Below are positions 13,101-24,194 of a DNA stretch of 64,000 nucleotides, one piece after another. Both the position numbers and the translations under genes were made by a program. This stretch comes from Capitella teleta. Taxonomy: Eukaryota > Annelida > Polychaeta > Capitellidae. The notes beneath the pieces are model-generated. The model saw only the letters and a list, made by a program, of their open reading frames with translations. It had not been told where the DNA came from and made no database searches. Where the stretch lies: assembly GCA_000328365.1 (NCBI GenBank), contig KB310993.1, positions 137,048-201,047 on the forward strand, given 5' to 3'. Position 1 is the first letter of the stretch; every line of letters begins with the position of its first letter.

Positions 13101-14401
13101 CGTTCACAACATCAATCCACTTGGCCTGCAAATCAACCACCTAGAACAGAGAATGAAATTGAATAATTTGATAAATCAATATTTCAAGATTCACTAACTT
13201 TCTGCCATGACGAACGGGTGGAATTGAGGGAGAACATTTCTAAAGAGGTGTTGATTCCCAAAGCAGCCAAGACACACCTGAATATGACATTTATGGAGAT
13301 GAGTGAAAACAAATCCCAAATAGCAATACAAAATGGTTACAAGTGTAAACTACCTGTGATTGTGATCGAGGCCAAGGGGAGACCATTTGATGGCCCGGAA
13401 TCCTTGCTCTGACATCTCTGGGTGATTAAGATGGACGTCAGGATCCAGAATGATTTCAAACCAATCATCTGATAAATTAAAACTAAACTGCTGATCTGTG
13501 TCTGGCAATCAAACCACTGACCGCCGGAAATTCCATTTTGTATTTCCCCCTTTGAGAAACCCAGATTGAGTGGTGCGCTACCTCCTAGAGCAGTCGTCAC
13601 AATGGTTTTGTTGATGTTGATGGCTTCATTTCCCAAAGATGAATCGCTGTGAAAATTCTGCAAATAAACAACATAATTTGTAGATGGATTAATCTGTTAA
13701 TTATCTTTAGTAGTGCTGCAGCAAAAGTTAATTTTACAAAGGCTTAATTACTTAATTGAATAATATTTACATTTCATAATCTTATACTTTAATCTTGGCA
13801 TTTGTGGCATGCCTGCACATCTGGTGCCAGTGGACAAGTGTTGTGTAATTATTCCTAAGATGTTTTAGGACTAGCACACTCAGTGTGCATGCACAGTGTC
13901 ATAGAATCACAGATAAATCTGACGAGGTCTGTATTAGTGTATAGGCCCTTAGTTGACATACTACAGCGAGACCCAGGGGTCCCTGGACCTCGCCCGATTT
14001 ATCTGTGCTAATACTAGTAACACTAATATTAATAGGAACTGTACCTCCCAGTCCACTATCATGACTATCATCACTATGATCATCATCGTGTGACTATCCC
14101 ATGGCGTCTCGCTGTAGTATGTCAGCTACGTCAGGACATATATAATGACGTGTAGATCAATTAACACGAAATAGGTTAACAAAGATAATTAAGAAACCAA
14201 AATTTCATGACCGCCAAGACTAAATGAAAGCGAAAGCCTGTCGCCAGTGTGAGTGTCGGAAGGGTCGCTCACCACGACTTGTAGGCCTTCAGTTGTTCCA
14301 ACTGCGATGCATCCCTCGGGAGAAACGTCGAAGCAGCCATTGCGATTCGCCTTTGACTTGAACCCGGCGGTGTGCATCGAAGGCAGTTCTTCGTCGCCCA
14401 T
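10191..14401 (-). CDS. GTF3C4: General transcription factor 3C subunit 4 (TFIIIC90) homolog, 20 exons
   Basis: Twenty exons join in phase to 716 residues (human about 820): 14401-14198, 13657-13522, 13468-13354, 13277-13199, 13140-13017, 12967-12850, 12798-12725, 12599-12454, 12403-12256, 12200-12120, 12061-11926, 11741-11696, 11481-11421, 11364-11232, 11125-11038, 11002-10894, 10835-10698, 10548-10495, 10439-10347, 10258-10191. TFIIIC90 helps recruit RNA polymerase III to tRNA-type promoters in the nucleus. The N-terminal half is a WD40-like propeller with the family block FRAIKWSPLGLDHNHRCVL. The C-terminus has the TFIIIC90 zinc-binding segment: KCRIC, then VPFTNF and CPNGHTF, then RCCQTLLLCQEV and KCSFCG. 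Odd points: the intron before exon 10 lacks an AG acceptor, and the intron between exons 15 and 16 is only 35 nt. The gene is head-to-head with WDR70. Confidence 0.87.
13908..14127. repeat. Interleaved inverted repeats in GTF3C4 intron 1
   Basis: Arm CACAGATAAATCTGACGAGG (13908) pairs with CCTCGCCCGATTTATCTGTG (ending 14007). A second arm, GACATACTACAGCGAGAC (13955), pairs perfectly with GTCTCGCTGTAGTATGTC (14106-14123) and starts between the arms of the first pair, so the two hairpins interleave. Single arms recur near 14885 and 16670-16795. Confidence 0.7.
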
Positions 14402-14714
14402 TATTGTCAGTTTATTATCACAAATCCAGAAATAGTCTCACGCCGCTCTGTTTGCAAATCGAATCTTGGTGGAGAACTTTGAACTTTGACCGACTTATTC
14501 AATGACCCATTTCTCTATTGACCAATGACGCTCGGGGTCATGACCCAATTGTTTGTATAGATAATTCGCAGCTTGCGACTTTATTCAATCTCCATACACA
14601 TGGGCGATAAACAGGGCTCTGGTTGATCGCATCTTTTTCGCCTTAAATATTGTATTTCACATTTAATTGTCTGATCTGATTGATCTGGTTGCCACTCTTG
14701 AGAAATTTATCGCC
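14402..14714. promoter_or_regulatory. Shared divergent promoter of GTF3C4 and WDR70
   Basis: Only 313 bp separate the two start codons, which face opposite directions. A CCAAT box on each strand lies near 14516-14550 (ATTGACCAATGACG, then CCAATTG). No TATA box is obvious. A bidirectional housekeeping promoter is inferred from the spacing. Confidence 0.55.
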
Positions 14715-17700
14715 ATGTCGTCCAGTGGAGGTATATAATCAAAGTGAATTTTTTAAAAGCAGATTAATGGCTCTGCAAATTGAAATCGGTATATAATATA
14801 TAACACTTACACTGTGACTGTAACTCACTAACTGTTTAACAGAACTTCTCACTGACTCAGTCACTGTCAGAACTTAGCTGACCAGCTGATATACTACAGC
14901 GAGACCTGGGCTTCCGCTGTTCGGTAAACGCATTCAAGCCCAGTTTGCGTATCACCATTTCCAGAATTCTACACTTGTAATGAAATTTATGAAGGTTCCC
15001 GGCGCTGCAGAGTCATAAAAACATTCTTGAACATACTTGAATCTTGGGCCATGATGTGGTTGAGTACATACTCATATAGGCCCCTCTTGTGAGATATACT
15101 CAGTAAAACTGATTCTCTAAGGACATTCTGGCGTTACTTATAAATAGATCTTCATCTTGGTATGAATGGTCTTAGATAAATACTAGTATTTGCATATTAA
15201 CTAGTGTGAGAATTTATTGGGCTTGATACGCCAGAACTTATTTAGCAGCGACTTAAAACTGTTAATGGAGCTGGAACTGACGACATCTGCTGGAAGCTGG
15301 TTCCAGTTTACGATGCGATGTCTAAAGTTCTTCTTAGCGTGGACTGTATGAGTGTGTTCCTTAGCAAGCTTCAAATCATGACCACGTGTGGTTCCTGGAT
15401 TGGCTTTCTTCAATACTTGGCTTGGATTGATGTCTTCTTGGTTATGAAGGAGCTTGTATGTCTGTACCATGTCTGCTCTCTCTCTTCGGTACAGCAGAGT
15501 GGGAAGACCAAGTTTCCTCAAACGTTCTTTGTATGGTAGCTCCCTCATGCCTGGGATCCTCTTAGTGGCTCTTCTTTGGATGCTCTCTATGAGTGAGATA
15601 AGATGCTTACTAGATGGTGACCAGACCACACATGCATATTCCAGGTGAGGTCTGACCAAAGACTTGAACAGTAAGGTGAACGTCTCAGGAGTTAAATGGT
15701 GGAAAGTACGGAAGATGACTCCAACAATCTGTCTTGCTTTCTTTACCTTTGACTCTACATGACTTCTGAATGTGAGGGAGGAGTCCACCAGAACACCAAG
15801 ATCTTTTTCAACAATTACCCTCTTGCCTTCAATCTGCTCTCCGTTCTCGGCCAGGTGGTACACACGCTCATTGCTGGGACGTTTAGATATAGTCATGGTG
15901 CTACATTTGCTGTGATTTAACTCCATGAACCAGTCATCACACCACTCACACACCCTCGTTAAGTCTCTTTGTAGTTCTTCATGTAAGGTAGAGCCTGGTA
16001 CCAAATTGTGTCCGAAACCAGTCCCATAAACCTACTTAAACTGGATTTGCAACGAAAAAAAGTGACACAACAGGTTTCTTCCCGCTTTCAGATTGTTGTG
16101 TTACATGACCTGCTCTCCACATGTTATAAATAAACCAGAGCACTGCGCCTGCGTAGTGCGAATTAAACATACACGCATGCGCATACAATTTTCCCGCGCT
16201 AAGTAGCTTAACATGCGGCCTATCTTTCCTTGCAATTGTGCATGTGATTTGGACCGAGTCTTTGCAAAGGAATACGTATACATTATTATTCCGCAATATT
16301 TTGTGCATCACCAATTAGTATATGAACAATTTTATTTATTTTCTTTGGAAAGTGTGAGAGAGGGTTTGAGAGAGTTTGAGTAGGAAAGTGAAGCATGTGC
16401 GCTTGTTTACAGGGGAGTGCGCAAGCGCTGAGTGACATCACTCGCAAAATGGCGTTTGTTTACTTCTTCACGAAGTGATTTTTTTTGCGGGTTATGATTA
16501 ATGTAAGTTCAACATGATGGCACAGGCTCATATTGTTTTTTCTTGGAGCATAAATATACCATCTAACGTCTGGTTTTAGCCCACTAAAACACAAGGATTT
16601 GTATAATATGTGTATATTTATCATTCGATCGGGTGAGTGTGGAGCCTCGCAGTCAGTATATGGCAGAAGTAGTGGGTAACCGTCAGGCGAGATACGCAGA
16701 CCTCGCCCGATTTATCTGTGTTTTAGCTGACAATAGACATATTTAGATGATACTACTGTAACTACAGCGAGACCCACTCACCCGATTTATCTGTGCTAAA
16801 CAGAACTATATTATAATTATTCTGATTATTATACTGTATAATACAGTAGTACCTGCGACTAACGAACACACCTCTAGCGAACAGTCCTATCTTACAAATT
16901 ATTTTCTTTGGACGCAACTCACTTGAATGTTAGCCAATAGGAAATCACTTCTGAGCAGCAAACACCCCGAAACGCGAACAACGAAGACCCCCCTCAGAAA
17001 TAAAATATTTTAATTTTACATTTTTTCAATTAAAAGATAATAAAATCTTATGGCAAATGCACACAGCACACTATTAACGATGTTCTACAGTGTTTAGTGG
17101 GTATATAGGTTGCTGTAATTATACATGCGAGCTGTTGTGTGCCTGTTTGCTGTTTGCAAGTTAATAAAATTCCGCTGAGACGGCCGTGTGCGCGGCGCCT
17201 ATAACACCTGAAGGGTGGTTTTTAAAGGCTCGTACTTAAGGTATTTAAAATGATTAAGGCTGATATGTATGTTATGTTGCACTTCATATGAGAATAAATT
17301 GCGGTCTTATTTATGCTTACACAGTAGAAAACTGAAGAAAAAAAAACAAAGAACTGGGTGAAGTCAATTTTAGCGGGTCAATGGAAGGGGCTTAACTTTA
17401 ACCTGTCAAATCAGCCAATTGTCGTTGAGATAATATTTTGGGTAAGCACGTGGTCACTCGACAGCGCTAAAAGTTAATGCAGCAAGCAGAGGCAAGCTAC
17501 CCCGAGGTGCATGCCGACTCGCGAGCACTGGCTCAGCGGCAGAGTCGAGATAAGTTGTTTGAAAAAAATCATGAATGCCCCCAGAAAGCAGACGCTGATT
17601 ACAGATTTTATTGATAGATAAATGATTCAATGAACATTGTATAAACATTATACTTCATGGCTGTTATTGTTGATTGCTGAATTGATGCAAAGCTAGCATG

Positions 17701-20700
17701 AGTTACCATAGTGACCTAATTTTACCCAACCATGACTAACGAACACCCCGAACTACGAACACTTTTTTTGGGATCCAGCACTGTTTGTTAGTCGCAGGTA
17801 CTACTGTACTATATTGAATTAATATTATTACTCGCTAATTCATAATTAAAATCATTACCTGTATTTATTTTGTGTTTTAATTTGATTGTAGACAAAAATC
17901 CAAACATGAAGAAAGCGCGCCAGTTTGACTTCATGGCCATGTTTGAGGAAACGCGCAAGACTGCTGTAGAACGCAGTGAACAAAATCTTGCAGGTAAGTC
18001 AGTCACTATCAGTTTCAACTTTTTGGGCATTAAATCTGTGTTCGAAACCTGAATCCATTAACAAATTCTGTGATAAGTATTGATAATTATTAATTAATTA
18101 ATTAACAATCTAGGTAACACTTCTTTCATGACTCATGAAATATTTTCTGCAGCAGTTGCCGTGCAGGATGAAGAAGAAAGAGAAGAGAAATTGACGTCAA
18201 GTTTCAAATCGACTCTGAAGGATGTCATGAATAAGGAGGAGAATGCTGCTGGGCCTTCTAAGGAGCAGGAGGAGCAGCTGGAGGAGCAGGAGGAGGAGAT
18301 TGGGCCTCCACTTCCTCCGGGAATGAAAACATTTCAGAGAGAAGATGAGGAGGATGAGGATGATGAATCTGAAGAGGAGGAAGATGATGTGAGTTCTGAG
18401 TGATTTCATGATTCTCATCTCAGTTTGCAGGTTTCATTTTTAACTTCTTATGTTGAATAATAGAATATTTGTGAAAGTATAATTAACTGGCTTTTTCTTG
18501 CCCTTACTCACATTATCATATACACACATAAACTGATTGCATATTTATACAGAATCCGCTGTTGAGAATCCCAACCAGCAAGGAGATTGTCCTGGATCAT
18601 GGTGACAAAGCAGTGAGTGCACTGTAACCTCCTTCTGACCTCTGACCCCTGGTTTTATTTCATTTAGGCGTCAGCCATCGCTCTCGACCCAGCTGGTGCT
18701 CGGTTAGTGACGGGAGGATTTGATTACCAAGTGAAATTTTGGGACTTTCAAGGCATGAATACCACGTTAAACTCCTTCAGAACAACTACACCGTGTGACA
18801 GGTGAGTTGTTGTTATGTAGTTTTTTGTGGTGGTTATTATTAGTGATGGGCGAAGATTCGTCTTCAGACTTTGGACTTCTACGAATATTGGCTAATCTCC
18901 GAAGCTTTGGCTTCGAATGAATAGAGTGCAACAAGTCCGAATCACAAAATATTTCTTCTCCTGAGTTAATTAAACTCTGTAAGTTACTTTGTTTACTCAT
19001 CCGCATGCGAGAGCTCACATTACTCGCAGTTATTAATAGGGCTGGGCGAATATTCGAGTTCATTATTCGTTAAATATTCGGAGAGTAGTGGGGTATCGCC
19101 GAAAATCATTCAACCAAAACAATGCTCCACTCGCTGAAACCAGTGATCAACTGATAATGCATCGCGCGCCTTCACTCTGAATGGTGACTCATTGGTTGGG
19201 GTGCATCAGTAGCCTTTATAGAAAGTTGCTGCTGAAACTTGTGTCATGATGTCGACAGATTAAATACTAGTACATGCACACTTGTAAGTTTACTTCAAGT
19301 CAATAATTTGAGGAAGATTTTCAACAATAATCCTGTTGCCATGGTATGAATTACTTTGTGTACTATGATTGGAGCCATTTGATGAAATTGATCAGCAGCC
19401 GAGAGTGAAGAAAGGTCAGAAGTTCACACTTGTTACTGCTGACAATTGAAACCACGAGGCGGCAGTGCAGGAGCATAATCAGTTTATCGATGCTCCCGAT
19501 TTCATAACGCTGTTTATACTAGCGATTATTTGTTACTTGCCTGTGATTATGTAATGACTGTAATCCGTCTGACCCATTAGGTCTACTAGTGCATGAAATT
19601 AGTATGATGAAATATCTCAAAGAGTTGATCATTGATTTTAATGGCAAAAACGTGGCAGCATAGGCTATAATGGGGGGGATGAGGTACATCTAGGTAAATA
19701 CTACAGTAGTTCACCTGTGATAGTGCAGGAACTGGTACATGTGCTTATCCTCTTGAGTTAATACAAAGCACTAACATATCCTGCACTGTTCTACAACACG
19801 AGATTCTAATAATAAAAAGTTGTGATTGGAGGGATTTTTTTTTTTTCATTTATTTTTTTCACAATCACAACTATTCGGATTCGGGTTCGGATTCGGCGAA
19901 TAGTAACCACCCGAATATTCGTTATTCGTTATTCGGTTTTTTCACTATTCGCCCAGCCCTAGTTATTAAACGCTTGAATGCATAACAAAAAAGTCAAACC
20001 TTGATGCTGAGATACCCAAGAACTATAGGCCAATTTCCAATCTCTCGTTCACTTCAAAACTCCTGGAAAAAGTGGTGGCCTCGCAACTGAATGCCTACTT
20101 GTCGCAGAATGATTTTCAAGAATCACAACAATCAGCATACCGCTGCGCTCATAACACAGAGACTGCCCTCTTGCATCTTTTTGATGACGTTTGCTCAATT
20201 GGCACCTATCAGGCTGTATTGTTCGTGGCACTGGACCTGAGTGCAGCCTTTGATACAGTTGACTATGTTTTGTTGGAGGAGGCGCTCACACGACTTGGTG
20301 TACAAGGAACTGCTGTTGCCTGGCTCCGATCGTACCTTCATGATCGCGAACAGCAGGTAGTCATCAAGGACGCTGCATCGCATCGACAGAAGCTGGATTG
20401 TGGTGTACCTCAAGGGTCGGTCCTTGGCCCGCTGCTGTTCACGCTATATACAGCATCACTTGGCCGTGTGTTGAGGCATCATGGTGTTCATTTTCATTTT
20501 TACGCTGACGACACCCAGGTGTGGCTACCCTTTCGTCCTGGAAAAATGACTGATGCGCTGGCCATCATGCAACAGTGCCTTCTAGATATTCAAAAGTGGA
20601 TGTCCTATCATAAACTGAAGATGAACTGCAATAAAACAGAATACCTGGTCCTTTCTTCTAGACACGATGCACGAGCATATGACCTGCAGCGCTCAATTGT

Positions 20701-23700
20701 CACCGGTGGAGAATCCATCTCCCCATCTCCTACCCCTGTGCCCAACCTTGGTGCTCTTGTGGACTCCACTGTCTCTATGGAAGCTTTTATTACGCATGTG
20801 TGCAGAGTGTCTTATTTTTATATTCATAACTTGAACAGGATTAAGAAATTTTTAGATTATGGAACACTCGAGAAATTAATATACTGTTTTATATCGTCAA
20901 AGTTGGACTGTTGTAACTCACTATTTTTAGGACTGCCTGCCATTTATGTCAAAAGCTCAAAACGACTCCAGCGAGTGCAAAATGTTACTGCGAGAATTTT
21001 AACAGGCACACTTTGGCATGAGCCTATTCCCCCGGTTTTATTTCAATTGCATTGGCTGCCAGTTGAGGCCAGAGTGAAATTTAAGATACTTTTATTGATT
21101 CACAAATGTTTTTACCAAGTTGGCCCACTCTATTTACGTCATTTAATTGTGAAGGAAAGCTCCCAAAGAATCGATCAGTCGATCAAGATCTTTTACATAT
21201 TCCTTTTACAAATTCTTCACTAATTTACGAACGAGCTTTTAGCGTGGCTGGCCCCCGCATGTGGAACTCGCTACCACTCAATCTACGAGCCATTGATAAT
21301 ACGATTGTTTTTAAAAGACATTTGAAAACTCTTCTTTTTACGGAATGTTATCAGGATTTTTTATAAGTGTTTCACTTTTGTTTTATTAATTTCATTTTTA
21401 TCCATGTCATTGTTTTTTATGTAAAGAGTGTTTAGAGCATTTTTAAGGATTTTACGCTTTATAAAATAAATTTTTTATTATTATTATTATTATAACAATG
21501 ATGAGAATCAACAAAGCATACTTTGAATCAACTCCAAACTTCTGAAGAAAAGATCAAACTTTCTCGAGTAAAGTTGTGAATTAAATGTATACAGGGGGGT
21601 CAGCAATCATTGGAAGTGATAAGCTTTCGAGATTGAATTAGAACTAAGGATCAAGCAAATATATAATTGCACAACTTTCTTATTCGTGATTTTGTTTGCT
21701 GAGCGGCTTTGGGGAGTATCGCATGGCTCACTTTCGTGAATTTTGTTGAACTTCTTGGCTTAAAAGAAGGCAGGACATTGTGGCAAGTGTCAAAACCTGA
21801 CCAATCACATGTCAAGCTGCTCTTGATTGGTCAACTACCTCGAAGGGGAGTTAATTGGTTAATCCTACTAGCCTATATAACAATCAAAGATATTACTGCA
21901 ATGGAGTTGGTATATATTCAGCACGTATTCGGCTTCGACGAATATATACTGCTCGAAGCTTCGGATATTCGGACAAATTCAATATTTGCCCATCACTAGT
22001 TATTATTATTATATTGTTATATCTTTCTAGGCATCCAGTCAAGCATTTAGAGTACAGTCACACTGGAGATATGATTCTTGTCGTCACGGGACATGCAAAG
22101 GCAAAGGTTGTTGATCGCGACGGCCACGATAAGCTGACCACCACGAAAGGAGACATGTATTTGATCGACATGGCGGCCACAAAAGTACGACTGCTGGTGG
22201 AGTTTTATATGAATTCATTTTGTATGTAACACAGGGTCACTGTGGCATGTTGAACGGGGGCTGCTGGAGTCCTAAAATCAAAGAAGAATTCATGACATGC
22301 TCTATGGACGGGTTGGTGAATTTGAATAACCAAGTCCAATCAATTTCCTATCACATTTTTATTAGAACTCTTAATTTTCACCCAATTTTAATTAAATAAT
22401 TTTTAGGACGGTACGTCTGTGGAATATGTGGGATAGAGGCAAGCACCATCAGAACTGTATCAAACCGCGCTCTAAGCAGGGCAGAAAGACCATCCCCACC
22501 GCGTGCACCTACAGCAAGGATGGGCAGTGGGTGTGCGCGGCCAGTCAGGACGGGTCCATCCAGGTCTGGGATCACCGCAAGTCCTATGTGAGTCACTCTT
22601 TGTTTTCCTCTTCTGATCTCATTCCATCGCTCCCATCTCCAGGTTAATGTTGCCATGAAGAACATGACCGCGCACTCGAATGGTACGGACACGTCCTGTC
22701 TCAAGTTCTCTTATGATAACCTCACACTGGCATCCAGAGGAGGTAAAGCCGTTTGTTTGCGATAAATTTGAACCATGGTCAATTCCATTCATTCAGGTGA
22801 TGACACTCTCAAATTATGGGATGTGCGTAAATTTCGGCAACCGATTGCGGAAGCCAGCAACTTACCAAATTTGTACCCGATGTGAGTTACAAGGGAAGTT
22901 TTCATTTCATTTCATTATACTTTATTTTTTACAGGACTGATTGTTTGTTCAGTCCGGATGACCGCATGCTGTGTACAGGAGTCTCCGTTGGCAGTGACGA
23001 AATTTGCGGAAAATTAGTTTTCTTGGAACGGCAGACGCTGAAAGTTGTTTCAGAGACACTGGTTGCAGAGAAACAGGTTTGTGTAATTCATTGATGGGTT
23101 GTATTGTACTGAAAATTGGTGTGAAAATTGGTCCGGTTGTGATTTGGAGGAAGGTTTAATCCAATATTAAGATATTCAGTATTAGTAGAGATTTTTGCAT
23201 ATCATTACTGACTGGTGAATGCCTCTCATTTTGCTTTCAACACCAATTTCCTCGTTGCAGAGTGTCGTTCGTACGCTTTGGCATCCGAAGCTGAATCAGA
23301 TTGTGGTAGGACTCAGCGATGGAAATGTGAAAATCCTTTACGACCCGGACAAAAGCCACAGGTCAGGGGTCATTAGGGGTTGCAATGTGTTGTTCATTTA
23401 TTTCTTTCTTTATTAACAGAGGAGCGAAACTGTGTGCGATTCGTGCCAAGACACAAGCGCGAAAGCAATCTGAGATTATGCTCAGCAAGAACATCATTAC
23501 ACGTGAGTGCGAAAGCCAATTTAGATACAAATATATTTATATATATGCTAAATTTGCTTTGAAATTCTCAAGGTGCAATTTTTTAAACAAAACGTGAATG
23601 TGTTGTTCACCATTTCAGCTCACGCTTTGAAGATCTTCAGAGAAAACAAACCATCATCCACACGGCGACAGGAGGAGAAAGCAAGGAAAGATCCGAAGAA

Positions 23701-24168
23701 ATCACGTCGTCCCGACTTGCCAGTGTCTGGTCCAGGTAAGGGAATAGCCTGGAAGGCATGTTTATCTTCATCTCTGGTCTCTTGCAGGACATGGCGGTCG
23801 ACTGGGCAACAAGGGGGCCACTTTGTCACAGTTTGTGGTTCAGACGTTGATCAAAAGGAAGCCAGACGATCGCGATAAGGACCCCAGGGCAGCCATCTTG
23901 AGGCACGCAGAGGAGGCGGCCAAGAACCCCTTCTGGATTGATCCAGCATATAAAAAGTCAGTTTTGAATATATTTTTTTTTTTAGATTTCTGTGTTGGTG
24001 CATGTCTCTGTTTGTTAGTTGCTAATTAAAATTGTAGGATTTGATTTTTATGAGAACTTCTTCTTCCATAGGAATCAGCCAAATCCGATTTTTCAACGCG
24101 CAACAAACAGTGATGATGAAAAGGAGGATGATGACATAGAACCGGTTTGGAAGAAAGCCAAAAAATGA
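14715..24168 (+). CDS. WDR70: WD repeat-containing protein 70 homolog, 16 exons
   Basis: Exons 14715-14730, 17892-17993, 18153-18388, 18553-18612, 18668-18801, 22031-22184, 22235-22311, 22407-22587, 22643-22742, 22797-22881, 22935-23076, 23261-23361, 23420-23502, 23619-23735, 23788-23956 and 24072-24168 join in phase to 617 residues (human 654). WDR70 is a nuclear WD40 protein linked to DNA repair and histone H2B ubiquitylation. Diagnostic blocks in order: KKARQFDFMAMFEETRKTAV; an acidic region with EIGPPLPPGM; the propeller (DPAGARLVTGGFDYQVKFWD, IPTACTYSKDG, GDDTLKLWDVRKF, LWHPKLNQIVVGLSDG); and the tail GPGHGGRLGNKGATLSQFVV and AAILRHAEEA. Intron 1 (3.2 kb) and intron 5 (3.2 kb) are swollen by mobile elements; the others are 50-190 bp. 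Exon 1 encodes only five full codons, so an alternative first exon is possible. AATAAA lies at 24188-24193. Confidence 0.93.
15201..16010 (-). mobile_element. CR1/L2-like LINE fragment, 3' end of reverse transcriptase ORF
   Basis: In WDR70 intron 1, an uninterrupted minus-strand frame (16004-15201, 267 codons) encodes the C-terminal part of a CR1/L2-type reverse transcriptase ORF: CEWCDDWFMELNHSKCSTM, KDLGVLVDSSLTF, VRPHLEYACVVWSP, RRATKRIPGM, and the typical tail FRHRIVNWNQLPADVVSSSS. The 5' part is absent, as expected for a truncated insertion. The preserved frame suggests a fairly recent copy. Confidence 0.85.
16120..16480. promoter_or_regulatory. Promoter-like stretch in WDR70 intron 1
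   Basis: It contains NRF1-like motifs (CGCCTGCGTAGTGCG, CACGCATGCGCATA), a further TGCGCAAGCGC and a YY1-like AAAATGGCG near 16447. This makes an alternative WDR70 transcription start possible. Motif matches only. Confidence 0.25.
16670..16796. repeat. Second cluster of the GATTTATCTGTG repeat arms
   Basis: GACCTCGCCCGATTTATCTG (near 16699) and ACTACAGCGAGACC followed by CACCCGATTTATCTGTGC (to 16796) repeat, in direct orientation, the arms found at 13908-14127. Confidence 0.6.
16844..17806. mobile_element. pogo/Tc1-mariner-like nonautonomous element
   Basis: Perfect terminal inverted repeats begin CAGTAGTACCTGCGACTAAC and extend for about 25 bp. They are flanked by TA on both sides (16842-16843 and 17807-17808), the target duplication of the Tc1/mariner/pogo superfamily. 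The interior encodes no transposase. It lies in WDR70 intron 1 just before exon 2. Confidence 0.75.
19037..19961. mobile_element. Inner hAT-like MITE
   Basis: It begins TAGGGCTGGGCGAATATTCG and ends in the matching ATTCGCCCAGCCCTA. It is flanked by the 8-bp duplication GTTATTAA at 19029-19036 and 19962-19969. No transposase is encoded. A decayed relative is at 50515-50612. Confidence 0.85.
19989..21491 (+). mobile_element. 5'-truncated CR1/L2-like LINE with reverse transcriptase
   Basis: It starts inside the reverse transcriptase (PKNYRPISNLSFTSKLLEKV). The long frame at 20072-21223 carries ALDLSAAFDTVDY, PQGSVLGPLLFTLY and the catalytic YADDTQ. The C-terminal block SVAGPRMWNSLPLNLRAID lies in another frame (21106-21366), so there is a frameshift near 21150-21200. 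It ends in a TTA microsatellite tail. A 7-bp duplication ATAACAA flanks it (19982-19988 and 21492-21498). Confidence 0.85.
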
Positions 24169-24194
24169 GTTATTTAAAATTGGAGTGAATAAAA

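Larger units (their letters stand above)
18841..21998. mobile_element. Outer hAT-like element in WDR70 intron 5
   Basis: The ends are TAGTGATGGGCGAA and the inverted TTTGCCCATCACTA, flanked by the 8-bp duplication GTTATTAT at 18833-18840 and 21999-22006, as expected for hAT. The subterminal sequence carries repeated TTCG/CGAA words. Its interior was later filled by an inner hAT MITE and a LINE, so the original element was only a few hundred bases. Confidence 0.75.

Noticed and set aside
23573-23878. A 101-residue plus-strand frame in WDR70
   Set aside because: It reads through WDR70 exons 14 and 15 and the intron between them, changing frame with respect to the real gene in the second part.
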